This document shows, one piece after another, positions 7,768-15,584 of a DNA stretch of 64,000 bases. Both the position numbers and the translations under genes were made by a program. The stretch lies in assembly GCF_029894425.1 (NCBI RefSeq), contig NZ_JARXYJ010000001.1:4092001-4156000 (forward strand). The letters run 5' to 3'. A model generated the notes under the pieces. That model saw nothing but the letters and a program-made list of their open reading frames with translations, made no database searches and was not told where the DNA came from. Origin of the DNA: Streptomyces sp. SAI-127. GTDB taxonomy: Bacteria > Actinomycetota > Actinomycetes > Streptomycetales > Streptomycetaceae. The stretch's first letter is position 1. Each line of letters begins with the position of its first letter.

Positions 7768-9018
7768 TCAGACCGCCGACCCCGCCTTCCAGTCCGCCCA
7801 GTTCAGGTTCCAGCCGTTGAGGCCGTTGTCCGGGGCCACCGTCTTGTCGCCGGTGTTCTGGACGACCACCACGTCGCCGACGATCGAGTTGGTGTAGAAC
7901 CAGTAACCCGCCGTGCCGGTGTCGTTGGCGCCCTTGGTGTCGGACAGGCCCACGCAGCCGTGGCTGGTGTTCACGTTGCCGAAGACGGACTTGGCGCCCC
8001 AGTAGTTGCCGTGCACGAAGGTGCCGGAGTTGGTGAGCCGGATGGCGTGCGGCACGTCCTTGATGTCGTACTCGCCCTTGCCGTCGTCGTCGGTGAAGCC
8101 CACGGTCGCGCCGTTCATGCGCGTCTCCTTGAACTTCTCCGACATCACCATGACGCCCTCGTACGTCTTGTTCTCCGGCGAACCGGCCGAGATCGGGATG
8201 GTCTTGATCGTCTGGCCGTTGTGCGTGATCTTCATCTGCTTGGTCTTGGCGTCGACGTACGAGACCTGGTTGCGGCCGATCTTGAACGTGACCGTCTTCT
8301 GCTGGACGCCGTAGACACCGGAGGCGCCCTCGACACCGTCGAGCGCGAGCTTCAGCGTGACGGTGGAGTTCTCCTTCCAGTACTCGTCGGGACGGCAGTC
8401 CATGCGGACGGTGGAGAACCAGTGGCAGACGACCTCCTGGCCGCTGCTGGAGGAGACCGTGATGCCCTTCTGCACGGCCGCCTTGTTGGTGATCTCCTTG
8501 TTGAAGTTGATCGACACCGGCATGCCCACGCCGACCGTCGAGCCGTCCTCCGGCGTGAAGTTGCCTATGAAGCTGTTGGCCGGGGAGACCGTCGTGAACG
8601 AGGCGTTCTCGTGGGCCACGAGTCCGTCGGAGTCCTTGGCCTCCGCGGCGACCTTGTAGGTCGTGGAGCGCTCCAGCTGGGTGTCGGGCTTCCAGCTGGT
8701 CTTGTCGGCGGACAGCTCGCCGGCGACCTTCGTGCCGTCGGCCGTCGTCATCGACACGTCGGTGAGCGTGCCCTTGCTCACGGTGACGGCGGCGGAGTTG
8801 TTGATGGAGGCGTTGTCCGTGCCGTCCTTGGGCGTGATCTTGATCTCGGCCTGGGAGCTCTTCTTGGCCGCCGCCTCGTCGGCCTTGGCCTGCGAGGTGT
8901 CGCCGCCGCTGCCGTTCGACGAGGAGTCGTCGCCACCGGAACAGGCCGAGAGCACCAGCACCCCGCCGAGCAGTGCGGACGCGACCGTCAAGCCCCTGCG
9001 CCGCTTACTGACCGTCAT
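7768..9018 (-). CDS. L,D-transpeptidase lipoprotein (YkuD domain with Ig-like domains)
   Basis: A cell-wall cross-linking enzyme that makes 3-3 peptide bonds in peptidoglycan or attaches proteins to it. The signal peptide ends in the lipobox VLSAC near residue 26, so the protein is predicted to be a lipoprotein. Two Ig-like (Big-type) domains cover about residues 60-260. The YkuD domain follows, with HGNYWG and SHGCVGLSD containing the catalytic His and Cys (Cys near 354). The ATG at 9016-9018 is chosen because GGAGAAG lies 6-8 nt upstream. An in-frame ATG at 9031-9033 would add five residues but has no ribosome site. It is monocistronic, with hairpins on both sides. Confidence 0.93.
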   Translation of the reverse strand: MTVSKRRRGLTVASALLGGVLVLSACSGGDDSSSNGSGGDTSQAKADEAAAKKSSQAEIKITPKDGTDNASINNSAAVTVSKGTLTDVSMTTADGTKVAGELSADKTSWKPDTQLERSTTYKVAAEAKDSDGLVAHENASFTTVSPANSFIGNFTPEDGSTVGVGMPVSINFNKEITNKAAVQKGITVSSSSGQEVVCHWFSTVRMDCRPDEYWKENSTVTLKLALDGVEGASGVYGVQQKTVTFKIGRNQVSYVDAKTKQMKITHNGQTIKTIPISAGSPENKTYEGVMVMSEKFKETRMNGATVGFTDDDGKGEYDIKDVPHAIRLTNSGTFVHGNYWGAKSVFGNVNTSHGCVGLSDTKGANDTGTAGYWFYTNSIVGDVVVVQNTGDKTVAPDNGLNGWNLNWADWKAGSAV

Positions 9019-9192
9019 CACACGCTTCTCCATCGTTGCCGAATCCCGAAACCACGAGAGTCCCCGTCAATAAAACCTAAACGCTACGACCGGTTCGTCC
9101 CGTTCCACCTTCTGAGAAGGTGTGGGGCACACCACGTCCGCCGTGGCGGAGGGTGTGTCTGTCGGTGCGTGCGACCCATGAGACGACGAAAC

Positions 9193-9216
9193 CCCGGGCG
9201 ACGGTTGCCGCCCGGG
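9193..9216 (-). terminator. Hairpin downstream of the acidic-protein gene
   Basis: CCCGGGCGACGG and CCGCCCGGG form a GC-rich stem with a short loop, starting about 23 bp past the stop codon at 9239. Confidence 0.6.
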
Positions 9217-9238
9217 ATCACGATTTCCCCAAGCGCGC

Positions 9239-9583
9239 TCAGCCGACGGCCTCTTCTTCCTCGTCCTCCTGGACATCATCCTCGTCGAGGTCCCAGTCCG
9301 GCGAATCCGGGTCGTAGTCGATCTGCTCGCTGCTCCAGGAGGCCTGGGCCAGTTCGACGCCTGTCAGGTCCCCGACCAGGTCGAACGGGTCCACGAGATA
9401 GGCGAGGGCCTCCGCAGTGTCTTCCGTCACAGCGCCCTCGGCGTGCGCCCGCTCGTCGTCCGGCATGTCCGGATCCTCCGCGATCCGCGCCAGCGCGGCC
9501 CGGGTCACGGCGTCCTGGTCGTCGACCTCGACGACGAGTTCCACCCGAAGCCGTACAAAACGTGATGTCTCTTCAGTGCTCAT
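9239..9583 (-). CDS. Acidic protein of unknown function, 114 aa
   Basis: The ATG at 9581-9583 gives a 114-residue soluble protein with no signal peptide or membrane segment. It starts MSTEETSRFVRLRVELVVEV, suggesting a beta strand followed by helices, and ends in an Asp/Glu run (DLDEDDVQEDEEEEAVG). Codon use is typical of the chromosome. The acidic tail suggests binding to a basic partner, but no family is recognised. It is divergent from the LAxTG wall-protein gene, with 109 bp between the starts. Confidence 0.75.
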   Translation of the reverse strand: MSTEETSRFVRLRVELVVEVDDQDAVTRAALARIAEDPDMPDDERAHAEGAVTEDTAEALAYLVDPFDLVGDLTGVELAQASWSSEQIDYDPDSPDWDLDEDDVQEDEEEEAVG

Positions 9584-9692
9584 GCCCGGAGCGTAAAGCC
9601 CACCGCTCCCGTGACTTTCCCGTGACCCGCGCCTTTCACTAACATCGCCCCACACGGCCAATTCGCCAGCACCACAAGGGGATCGATATTCC

Positions 9693-9995
9693 GTGTCATC
9701 CGTTCGCCGTCCGTTGCTGACCGCCACCGCCGCGGGGACCCTTCTGGGTGCCCTGTGGTTCGTCCCGTCCGCCAACGCGACCCAGGACAGCCCGGCGAGA
9801 ACAGAGCCGTCCCCGCAGGCCACGGCACAGGCGCGGGTCACGACCACGAGCGCGGAGACGTCCGTGGACGACACCCGGCTCGCCGACACCGGCAGCTTCG
9901 ACACCACGCCGTACGTCGTCGGCGGCACGCTGTTCCTCACTCTGGGTGCGGGCTTCGTCGTCTATTCGGTACGCCGCGAACGGCTGGGGTTTTAA
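9693..9995 (+). CDS. Small LAxTG cell-wall-anchored protein (sortase E type signal)
   Basis: A 100-residue secreted protein. The signal peptide covers about residues 1-29 (RRP start, cleavage near ANA-TQ). A short Ser/Thr/Pro-rich linker is followed by LADTG at 63-67, a hydrophobic helix at about 74-92 and the positively charged tail RRERLGF. This arrangement is a sortase cell-wall sorting signal. LAxTG rather than LPxTG is the motif of class E sortases in high-GC actinobacteria such as the chaplin-anchoring SrtE enzymes of Streptomyces. GTG start with AAGGGG about 10 nt upstream. There is almost no mature domain between signal and anchor, so it may act as a small wall peptide. No sortase gene is in the window. 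Confidence 0.8.
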   Translation: MSSVRRPLLTATAAGTLLGALWFVPSANATQDSPARTEPSPQATAQARVTTTSAETSVDDTRLADTGSFDTTPYVVGGTLFLTLGAGFVVYSVRRERLGF

Positions 9996-10001
9996 ACGGG
10001 C

Positions 10002-10031
10002 TTGACGTTCTCTTGACGCGACCTTCATAGT
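10002..10031 (+). promoter_or_regulatory. Vegetative-type promoter for the lipoprotein gene; leaderless
   Basis: TTGACG at 10002-10007 and CATAGT at 10026-10031 are 18 bp apart. The predicted transcript start falls at or next to the ATG at 10038, and no ribosome site is present, so translation is probably leaderless. Confidence 0.6.
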
Positions 10032-10037
10032 CCGCGC

Positions 10038-10796
10038 ATGAAGAGATCATCGACGGTGCGCACAGGTGTCACGGCGGCCGTGAGCGTGCTGTCGCTCGCG
10101 CTCATCACGGGGTGCAGCGGCGGCTCGGACGACGACTCGAAGGCATCCGAGAGCCCCCGGCCGTCGGAGGCGTCCGCCTCGCCGACCACGGCCGCCGCGA
10201 AGGCGCTCGGCGCGGCCGAGCTGGAGAAGCTGCTGCTCGTCCAGAGCGACCTGCCGAGGGACAAGATCGCCGACGGCGACGACACCCTGCCGAAGTCCCG
10301 GGGCGAGCTGAAGACGGACAAGGCCGCGTGCGCCCCGCTCGCCTACGCCCTGACCGGCCTGCCCCCGGGCGACTCCGACACGGGCGCGAGCAACACCGTC
10401 ACGTCGGAGGAGCGCGTCGGGAACTCCTTCAACGTCACCATGACCAGCGTGGGCCTGTCCTCGTACGAGGGCGATGGTGCCGCGAGGGCCCTCAAGGCCG
10501 TCTCCGACGGGATCGCCCCCTGCTCCGGCGGGTTCGGCATCACGGCCCAGGGCGAGGAGATGAAGATCACCAAGGTCGCCACGGGCAAGGCCTCCGGCAG
10601 GGGTGACGACTCGGTGGCCTTCGTCCTGGGCGCCGACATGGACGGCGAGGGCACGGGAACCTTCACCGTGGAGGCGGTGCGCGTCGGCACCGTCGTCTCC
10701 ACGTACTACTCGGTCGACTTCGCCTCGATGGAGAGCGGCAAGACGTCAGCCGTCCCGCTCGCTGTGATCGACGCGCAGGTGGGCAAGCTCAAGTAG
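10038..10796 (+). CDS. Putative lipoprotein of unknown function, 252 aa
   Basis: The signal peptide ends in the lipobox LITGC near residue 27 and is followed by a Gly/Ser/Asp-rich tether. The mature part (about 60-250) has alternating beta strands and helices and looks like a soluble sensor-type lipoprotein, but I do not recognise the family. The gene is monocistronic, with a leaderless promoter in front and a hairpin behind that is shared with convergent hutH. The exposed lipid-anchored location is well supported; the role is not. Confidence 0.82.
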   Translation: MKRSSTVRTGVTAAVSVLSLALITGCSGGSDDDSKASESPRPSEASASPTTAAAKALGAAELEKLLLVQSDLPRDKIADGDDTLPKSRGELKTDKAACAPLAYALTGLPPGDSDTGASNTVTSEERVGNSFNVTMTSVGLSSYEGDGAARALKAVSDGIAPCSGGFGITAQGEEMKITKVATGKASGRGDDSVAFVLGADMDGEGTGTFTVEAVRVGTVVSTYYSVDFASMESGKTSAVPLAVIDAQVGKLK

Positions 10797-10803
10797 CGCT
10801 CCA

Positions 10804-10831
10804 GGCCCCGCCGTCGTCGTACGGCGGGGCC
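10804..10831. terminator. Convergent hairpin between lipoprotein gene and hutH
   Basis: GGCCCCGCCGT pairs with ACGGCGGGGCC across a 6-nt loop. It lies 8 bp past each of the two convergent stops. Confidence 0.8.
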
Positions 10832-10839
10832 CGTCCCCC

Positions 10840-12414
10840 TTACCGCAACGGCCCGGTGACCGTCTCCACCGCCTCGACCAGCCGCCCCTCCCGCACGAAC
10901 GCGTCCGCCGCGGCGAGGTCCGGCGCCAGGAACCGGTCGGGACCGGGACCCTCGACACCCGCCTTGCGTACGGCGCTGATGGCGGCCTGCGTCGCCGGCG
11001 CCGGGCTCAGGCCCTCGCGCAACTCGACGGCGCGCGAGGCGGCGTAGAGCTCGACGGCGAGGACCCGGGTGAGGTTGTCGACGGCGGTGCGCAGCTTGCG
11101 CGCGGCCGACCACCCCATCGAGACGTGGTCCTCCTGCATCGCGGACGACGGGATCGAGTCCGCGGACGCCGGTACGGCCAGCCGCTTCAACTCGCTGACC
11201 AGCGCGGCCTGCGTGTACTGGGCGATCATCAGCCCGGAGTCGACACCGGCGTCGTCCGCGAGGAACGGCGGCAGCCCGTGGGACCGGTTCTTGTCGAGCA
11301 GCCGGTCGGTGCGCCGCTCGGCGATCGACGCGAGATCGGCGACGGCGATGGCGAGGAAGTCGAGAACGTAAGCGACGGGCGCACCATGGAAGTTGCCGTT
11401 GGACTCGACGCGGCCTCCCCCAGAGCCGAAAGCCTGGGAGGTGCCCCCAGGCAGGACAACGGGATTGTCGACCGCGGACGCCAACTCCCTCTCCGCCACC
11501 AGCCGCGCATGCGCCATGGTGTCCCGCCCGGCCCCGGCGACCTGTGGGGCACAGCGCACGGAGTAGGCGTCCTGGACGCGGGGGGCGTCGTCCTGGTGAT
11601 GCCCGGTGAGCTCCGAACCCCTCAGCACGGCCAGCATGTTGGCGGCGGAGGCCCCCTGCCCCGGATGCGGCCGGATGGCGTGCAGCTCGGGAGCGAGCAC
11701 CTTGTCGGTACCGAGCAGGGCCTCCAGCGACAGGGCGGCGGTGATGTCGGCGGACTTGTAGAGCAGGTCCAGATCGGCGAGCGCCATGACCAGCATGCCG
11801 AGCATGCCGTCGGTGCCGTTGAGAAGGGCGAGCCCCTCCTTCTCGCGCAGTTCGACAGGCTCGATCCCGTGCTCGGTGAGCAGCTCACCGGCGGCCCGCA
11901 CAACACCGTCCGGCCCCTCGGCGTCCCCCTCCCCCATGAGCGTGAGGGCACAGTGGGACAGCGGCGCGAGATCGCCGGAGCAGCCGAGCGAACCGTACTC
12001 GTGGACCACCGGTGTGATCCCGGCGTTGAGCACGTCGGCCATGGTCTGCGCGACCTCGGGCCGCACCCCCGTGTGTCCCGAACAGACGGTCTTGAGCCGC
12101 AGGAACATCAGCGCCCGTACGACCTCCCGCTCCACCCGCGGTCCCATCCCCGCGGCGTGCGAACGGACGATGTTGCGCTGCAGTTGGGCGCGGAGCTCCT
12201 GGCTGATGTGCCGGGTCGCGAGGGCGCCGAAGCCGGTGCTGACGCCGTAGACGGGCTCGGGCTTGGCCGCCAGGGCCTCCACGATCCCGCGGGCCGCGGC
12301 CAGAGCGGCGACCGCCTCCTCGGAGAGCTCGACGCGGGCACCGCCTCGTGCCACGGCAAGGACGTCGGACGCGGTGACCCCGGACGTCCCCACCACCACA
12401 GTGTGCATATCCAT
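10840..12414 (-). CDS. hutH: Histidine ammonia-lyase
   Basis: Deaminates L-histidine to urocanate, the first step of histidine use. The active-site prosthetic group (MIO) forms from the tripeptide in GSLGCSGDLAPL; here it is Cys145-Ser146-Gly147 in place of the common Ala-Ser-Gly, a variant I recall from other Streptomyces HutH. YGVSTGFGAL with the catalytic Tyr56 and the HHQDDAPRVQDAYSLR-like region are present. The start at ATG 12412-12414 (MDMHTVVVG) is placed by family length and has no clear ribosome site. About ten extra residues near 322-334 (GGTSQAFGSGGG) come from an inserted palindromic repeat. They lie just before the conserved NGNFHG motif. The other hut genes are not nearby, as is usual in Streptomyces. 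Confidence 0.95.
   Translation of the reverse strand: MDMHTVVVGTSGVTASDVLAVARGGARVELSEEAVAALAAARGIVEALAAKPEPVYGVSTGFGALATRHISQELRAQLQRNIVRSHAAGMGPRVEREVVRALMFLRLKTVCSGHTGVRPEVAQTMADVLNAGITPVVHEYGSLGCSGDLAPLSHCALTLMGEGDAEGPDGVVRAAGELLTEHGIEPVELREKEGLALLNGTDGMLGMLVMALADLDLLYKSADITAALSLEALLGTDKVLAPELHAIRPHPGQGASAANMLAVLRGSELTGHHQDDAPRVQDAYSVRCAPQVAGAGRDTMAHARLVAERELASAVDNPVVLPGGTSQAFGSGGGRVESNGNFHGAPVAYVLDFLAIAVADLASIAERRTDRLLDKNRSHGLPPFLADDAGVDSGLMIAQYTQAALVSELKRLAVPASADSIPSSAMQEDHVSMGWSAARKLRTAVDNLTRVLAVELYAASRAVELREGLSPAPATQAAISAVRKAGVEGPGPDRFLAPDLAAADAFVREGRLVEAVETVTGPLR
11414..11451. repeat. Short palindromic repeat inserted in frame in hutH
   Basis: Read on the minus strand, CCTGGGGGCACCTCCCAGG is followed by CTTTCGGCTCTGGGGGAGG. 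The two arms are built from CTGGGGG and CCTCCCAG blocks and can fold back. The block adds about 30 nt relative to the usual HutH spacing and keeps the frame. I recall similar CTGGGGGCACCTCCCAG elements scattered through Streptomyces genomes; no other copy was found here. Confidence 0.65.
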
Positions 12415-12490
12415 ATTCAGGAGCGTACGCATTGAATTCCAGGATGTCACTACTGGGTCGGGGTTACGCCCCTTACATGTACGCACCCCC

Positions 12491-13639
12491 TCAGGGCTGC
12501 CGCCCCCGGAACTGCCGCCGCTCGGGCGTCTCCCCGGAAGGAGCGGCGTCGGCCAGCCGTACGACGGGATCGTCGGGCCCTGCCCGCCCGGCGACGACGG
12601 GCTTGGTGGCGCGTTCGGCCTTGGCCCGGTACTGCGCGGCATCGGCGAGCCGGAACAGCCGCCGGGCGGAGCGGACGGGCCCGATCGGATCCGCGGTGGA
12701 GGCGACCCCACAGGCCACCCCCTCGCCCAGCTCCAGCTCCCCGGCCCGCCGGCAGAGTTCATCGGCCGCCCTGACCACGTCGTCGGCGGCCGGGCCGACG
12801 GCGAGCAGACAGAACTCGTCTCCGCCGAGCCGCGCGGCGAGGGCACCCGGCAGCATGGCCCCGCACAGCGACAGCACCGAGCCGAAACGTTCCAGCAACC
12901 GGTCGCCCACGGCGTGCCCGCGGGTGTCGTTGACCCGCTTGAGCCCGTTCAGATCACACACGACGAGGCTGACGACGACACCGTCCCTCTTGTGCCGGTC
13001 GACGGCCTCGTCGAGCCGCACATCAACGGCACGGCGATTGGCGAGCCCGGTCAGCGCATCCGTGAACGCCAGCCGTCTCGCCTCCTCCAGCCGCTCCGCC
13101 TGGGCGATCCCGGCGGCGACCACGGCGGCCAGAACGGTGGCGAAGTCGGCGTCCTCCCGGCCGAAGACGGGGGCACCGGCGGGCCGGGCCACATACAGCT
13201 CCCCCCACGCCCGTCCGTTGAGCACGATGGGAGCGACGACACAGCTCCCACGCCCCCTCCTGCGCAGCGCGGCGACACGCTGATGCACATATCCGGGCCG
13301 CCCCCCGGCCGCAGGCCCCTCCGCCGTCTCGACCCACGCGTTGGGCTCGCCGCCCCCGGCCCACCGTTCGTGCAGAAACTCGGTGATCTCCGGGAACTGG
13401 TGCACGGGGTAGGCCTCACCGTCGGGAAACTCCTCCTCACCGGCGGCCAGCTCCCCCACGTTCACCAGCACCCTGAGCCGCCCGAGCTCCCGCTCCCACA
13501 CGGACAACGCGGCAAAGCTCCCGCCGAGCGCACGGCACGCCCCAGCGGCGGCGGCCCGCCACGCCTCCCGCGAGCCGTGGGCCGCCGCCATGCCCTGAGC
13601 CAACGCCACGACGGCGGCCAGCCGGATGTCCTCACCCAT
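12491..13639 (-). CDS. GAF-GGDEF protein, probable diguanylate cyclase
   Basis: About 382 residues. An N-terminal GAF-like sensory domain spans roughly 10-190. A GGDEF domain follows, with DALTGLANRR near 200 and the intact active-site motif RLGGDEF near residue 270. That motif indicates synthesis of cyclic di-GMP, which controls development in Streptomyces through BldD. No EAL or HD-GYP domain and no membrane helix are present, so the protein should be cytosolic. The start is uncertain: GTG 13642 and ATG 13639 are adjacent and GGAG is too close to both. The long repeat region lies immediately upstream and may separate it from the enoyl-CoA hydratase gene. Confidence 0.88.
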   Translation of the reverse strand: MGEDIRLAAVVALAQGMAAAHGSREAWRAAAAGACRALGGSFAALSVWERELGRLRVLVNVGELAAGEEEFPDGEAYPVHQFPEITEFLHERWAGGGEPNAWVETAEGPAAGGRPGYVHQRVAALRRRGRGSCVVAPIVLNGRAWGELYVARPAGAPVFGREDADFATVLAAVVAAGIAQAERLEEARRLAFTDALTGLANRRAVDVRLDEAVDRHKRDGVVVSLVVCDLNGLKRVNDTRGHAVGDRLLERFGSVLSLCGAMLPGALAARLGGDEFCLLAVGPAADDVVRAADELCRRAGELELGEGVACGVASTADPIGPVRSARRLFRLADAAQYRAKAERATKPVVAGRAGPDDPVVRLADAAPSGETPERRQFRGRQP

Positions 13640-13709
13640 CACTCCAGGCTAGGGAGGATTCGGGTGGGGGCTCGGTTGTGGTTGGGCCGTTCGAGAACAC
13701 GGGGACGCG

Positions 13710-14009
13710 GCGCTGGGCTTGGGCGGGGCGCCTGTGGGGGTGCCGGGTCGGGTTGTCGGGCGGCTGCGGGTCCGTTGCGGCTGGTCGCGCAGTTCCCCGC
13801 GGGCAGCTGCGCTGGGCTTGGGCCGGGCGCCTATGGGGGGTGCCGGGTCGGGTTGTCGGGCGGCTGCGGGTCCGTGGTGGCCGGTCGCGCAGTTCCCCGC
13901 GGGCCGCGTGCGCGGGGCTTGGGCGGGGCGCCTACGGGGTGCCGGGTCGGGTTGTCGGGCGGCTGCGGGTCCGTGGTGGCCGGTCGCGCAGTTCCCCGCG
14001 CCCCTGGGG
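13710..14009. repeat. Three tandem copies of a ~100-bp unit
   Basis: Copies start near 13710, 13809 and 13910 (periods 99 and 101 bp). Each contains CTTGGGC, GGGCGCCT, TGCCGGGTCGGGTTGTCGGG, CGGCTGCGGGTCCGT and GGTCGCGCAGTTCCCCGCG. The third copy is continuous with the composite repeat that ends at 14556. There is no coding signal. Confidence 0.85.
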
Positions 14010-14556
14010 AGTTGCAGTCACCGGCGCCACGACGGACCGTTCGCCGCACCGCCCGCCCGGTGGACCCCGCGCCTCAACGGACCGATCCCCACCTCACGCG
14101 CCACAACGAACCGTTCGCCACCTGGCGCCACGACGGACCGGTAGCCACACCCCCCGCCCCAACGGACCGATCCCCACCTCACGCGCCACAACGGACCGTT
14201 CGCTGCCTGGCCCGCCACGACGGACCGTTCGCCGCACCGCGCGCCCCGACGGACCGTTCGCCGCACCGCGCGCCACGACGGGCCGTTCGCCGCGTACGGC
14301 GCGAAGGGGACGGGGTGGGGGGTGTCCGCCCGCAGCGGCCGGCGTCCGTCACCGAGCCCTGCTCAAGAGGCCGAGCCGCCGGACCGAGGACGGATACCCC
14401 CCACCCCGGCCCCGACCCACCCACCGAACCCCACGCGCTACACCAGCCCCCACCGAGGCCGAAACGGGCCGCCGCAGGCACTCAGGGGCGCGGGGAACTG
14501 CGCACAACGCCCGCCCCCACCGAACCCGCAGCAAACCCGCCCAACCGCCGGAGGCA
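13938..14556. repeat. Composite repeat with 21-bp inverted ends, copy 1
   Basis: Perfect 21-bp inverted repeats at 13986-14006 (GCGCAGTTCC to GCGCCCCTG) and 14483-14503 enclose about 480 bp. The interior holds roughly nine degenerate 27-30-bp units at 14026-14305 sharing CCACGACGGACCG, then a block conserved with the 30.2-kb copy (CGGACCGAGGACGGATAC and neighbours). Homology with that copy continues past the right arm to 14556. It fills the gap between the GGDEF gene and the enoyl-CoA hydratase gene. No open frame here looks real, and unit lengths vary out of frame. Confidence 0.85.
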
Positions 14557-14565
14557 GAGGCACCG

Positions 14566-15387
14566 TCACTGTCCAGGCCACCTCGGCGCCCGGCGCTCGT
14601 TGAACGCCGCCACCCCCTCCGCCCGGTCCCCCGAGAACGCCACCGCCCGCCACGCCGCGTCCTCCACCTCGAGCCCGGCCCGCAGGTCCAGCCCCTGCCC
14701 GAGACGCAGCGCCCGCTTCGCCGCCCGCAGCCCCACGGGCGAGTTCGCGGCGATCCGGGCCGCCAGCGCAAGCGCCTCCGCCCGGTCCTCCCCAGCGTCC
14801 ACCAGCTGATCCACCAGCCCCAGCCGTTGCGCCTCCTCCGCCTCCACCCGCCGCGCGGTGAAGATCAGCTCCGCAGCCCGCGCCGCCCCCACCCGCCGAG
14901 GCAGCAACTGCGTCCCCCCGCCCCCGGGGATCACCCCCACCGACACCTCCGGCAACCCCACCACCGCCGTACGGTCGGCCACGATCAGGTCGCACGCCAG
15001 CGCCAGCTCGAACCCCCCGCCCAACGCGAACCCGTGCACCGCGGCGATCGTCGGCACAGGCAACTCCAGAACCCCCGTGTACGCCCCCCGGGACACCGGT
15101 CGCTGCCGCAGCAGCTCCGCGTCACTGAAGGAGTTCCGCTCCTTCAGATCCGCCCCGACACAGAACGCCCGCTCATGCGTGGAGGTCACCACGACAGCCC
15201 GCACCCCTTCGTCACCCCCCAGCGAGGCACACGCGGCGGCAACGGACCGCGCCATCTCCGTGGAGACGGCGTTCATCGCCTTGGGCCGATCGAGAACCAG
15301 CTCGGCGACGCTCCCCTCCCCGGTACCGCCGTCCCCCTCCCCGTGCCGCCGCACCAGCACGAACTCCCCGAACCGCTCCTCACTCAT
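14566..15387 (-). CDS. Enoyl-CoA hydratase/isomerase family protein
   Basis: A 273-residue crotonase-fold enzyme acting on acyl-CoA thioesters. The oxyanion-hole segments FCVGADLKER (near 80) and FALGGGFELALACD (near 120) are present. The second catalytic Glu of hydratases is in the GLPEVSVGVIPGGGGTQ stretch near 145, which supports hydratase activity rather than a general crotonase. The C-terminus ends ERRAPRWPGQ, the common F.E+R.P.F.G pattern. ATG 15385-15387 follows a GGGAGGG site. The substrate is unknown; beta-oxidation or amino-acid breakdown is likely. It is a single gene, with the composite repeat directly downstream. Confidence 0.93.
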   Translation of the reverse strand: MSEERFGEFVLVRRHGEGDGGTGEGSVAELVLDRPKAMNAVSTEMARSVAAACASLGGDEGVRAVVVTSTHERAFCVGADLKERNSFSDAELLRQRPVSRGAYTGVLELPVPTIAAVHGFALGGGFELALACDLIVADRTAVVGLPEVSVGVIPGGGGTQLLPRRVGAARAAELIFTARRVEAEEAQRLGLVDQLVDAGEDRAEALALAARIAANSPVGLRAAKRALRLGQGLDLRAGLEVEDAAWRAVAFSGDRAEGVAAFNERRAPRWPGQ

Positions 15388-15584
15388 GACACCCTCCCGG
15401 TTAACGCGAGTTAACAAGAACGCTCCGATCATCGCAGCCCCACCACCACCGCGAAAGGTTCCCGCCGATCCACCCGACACCCCGTACGAGTGACATCCCG
15501 CCCAACTCCCCACCCACCGCCCACAGCAGCGCATAACGTGCGCCCCGCCACAGCGCACGGGGGCGCAGGCACAGGGGAGGAAGC

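Noticed and set aside
14026..14305. Possible CRISPR array
   Set aside because: Repeats of 27-30 bp abut each other without unique spacers, vary in sequence and length, and no cas gene is present.
13678..14809. Long open frames across the composite repeat
   Set aside because: They are frames through GC-rich repeats; unit lengths break any coding periodicity and no start has a ribosome site.
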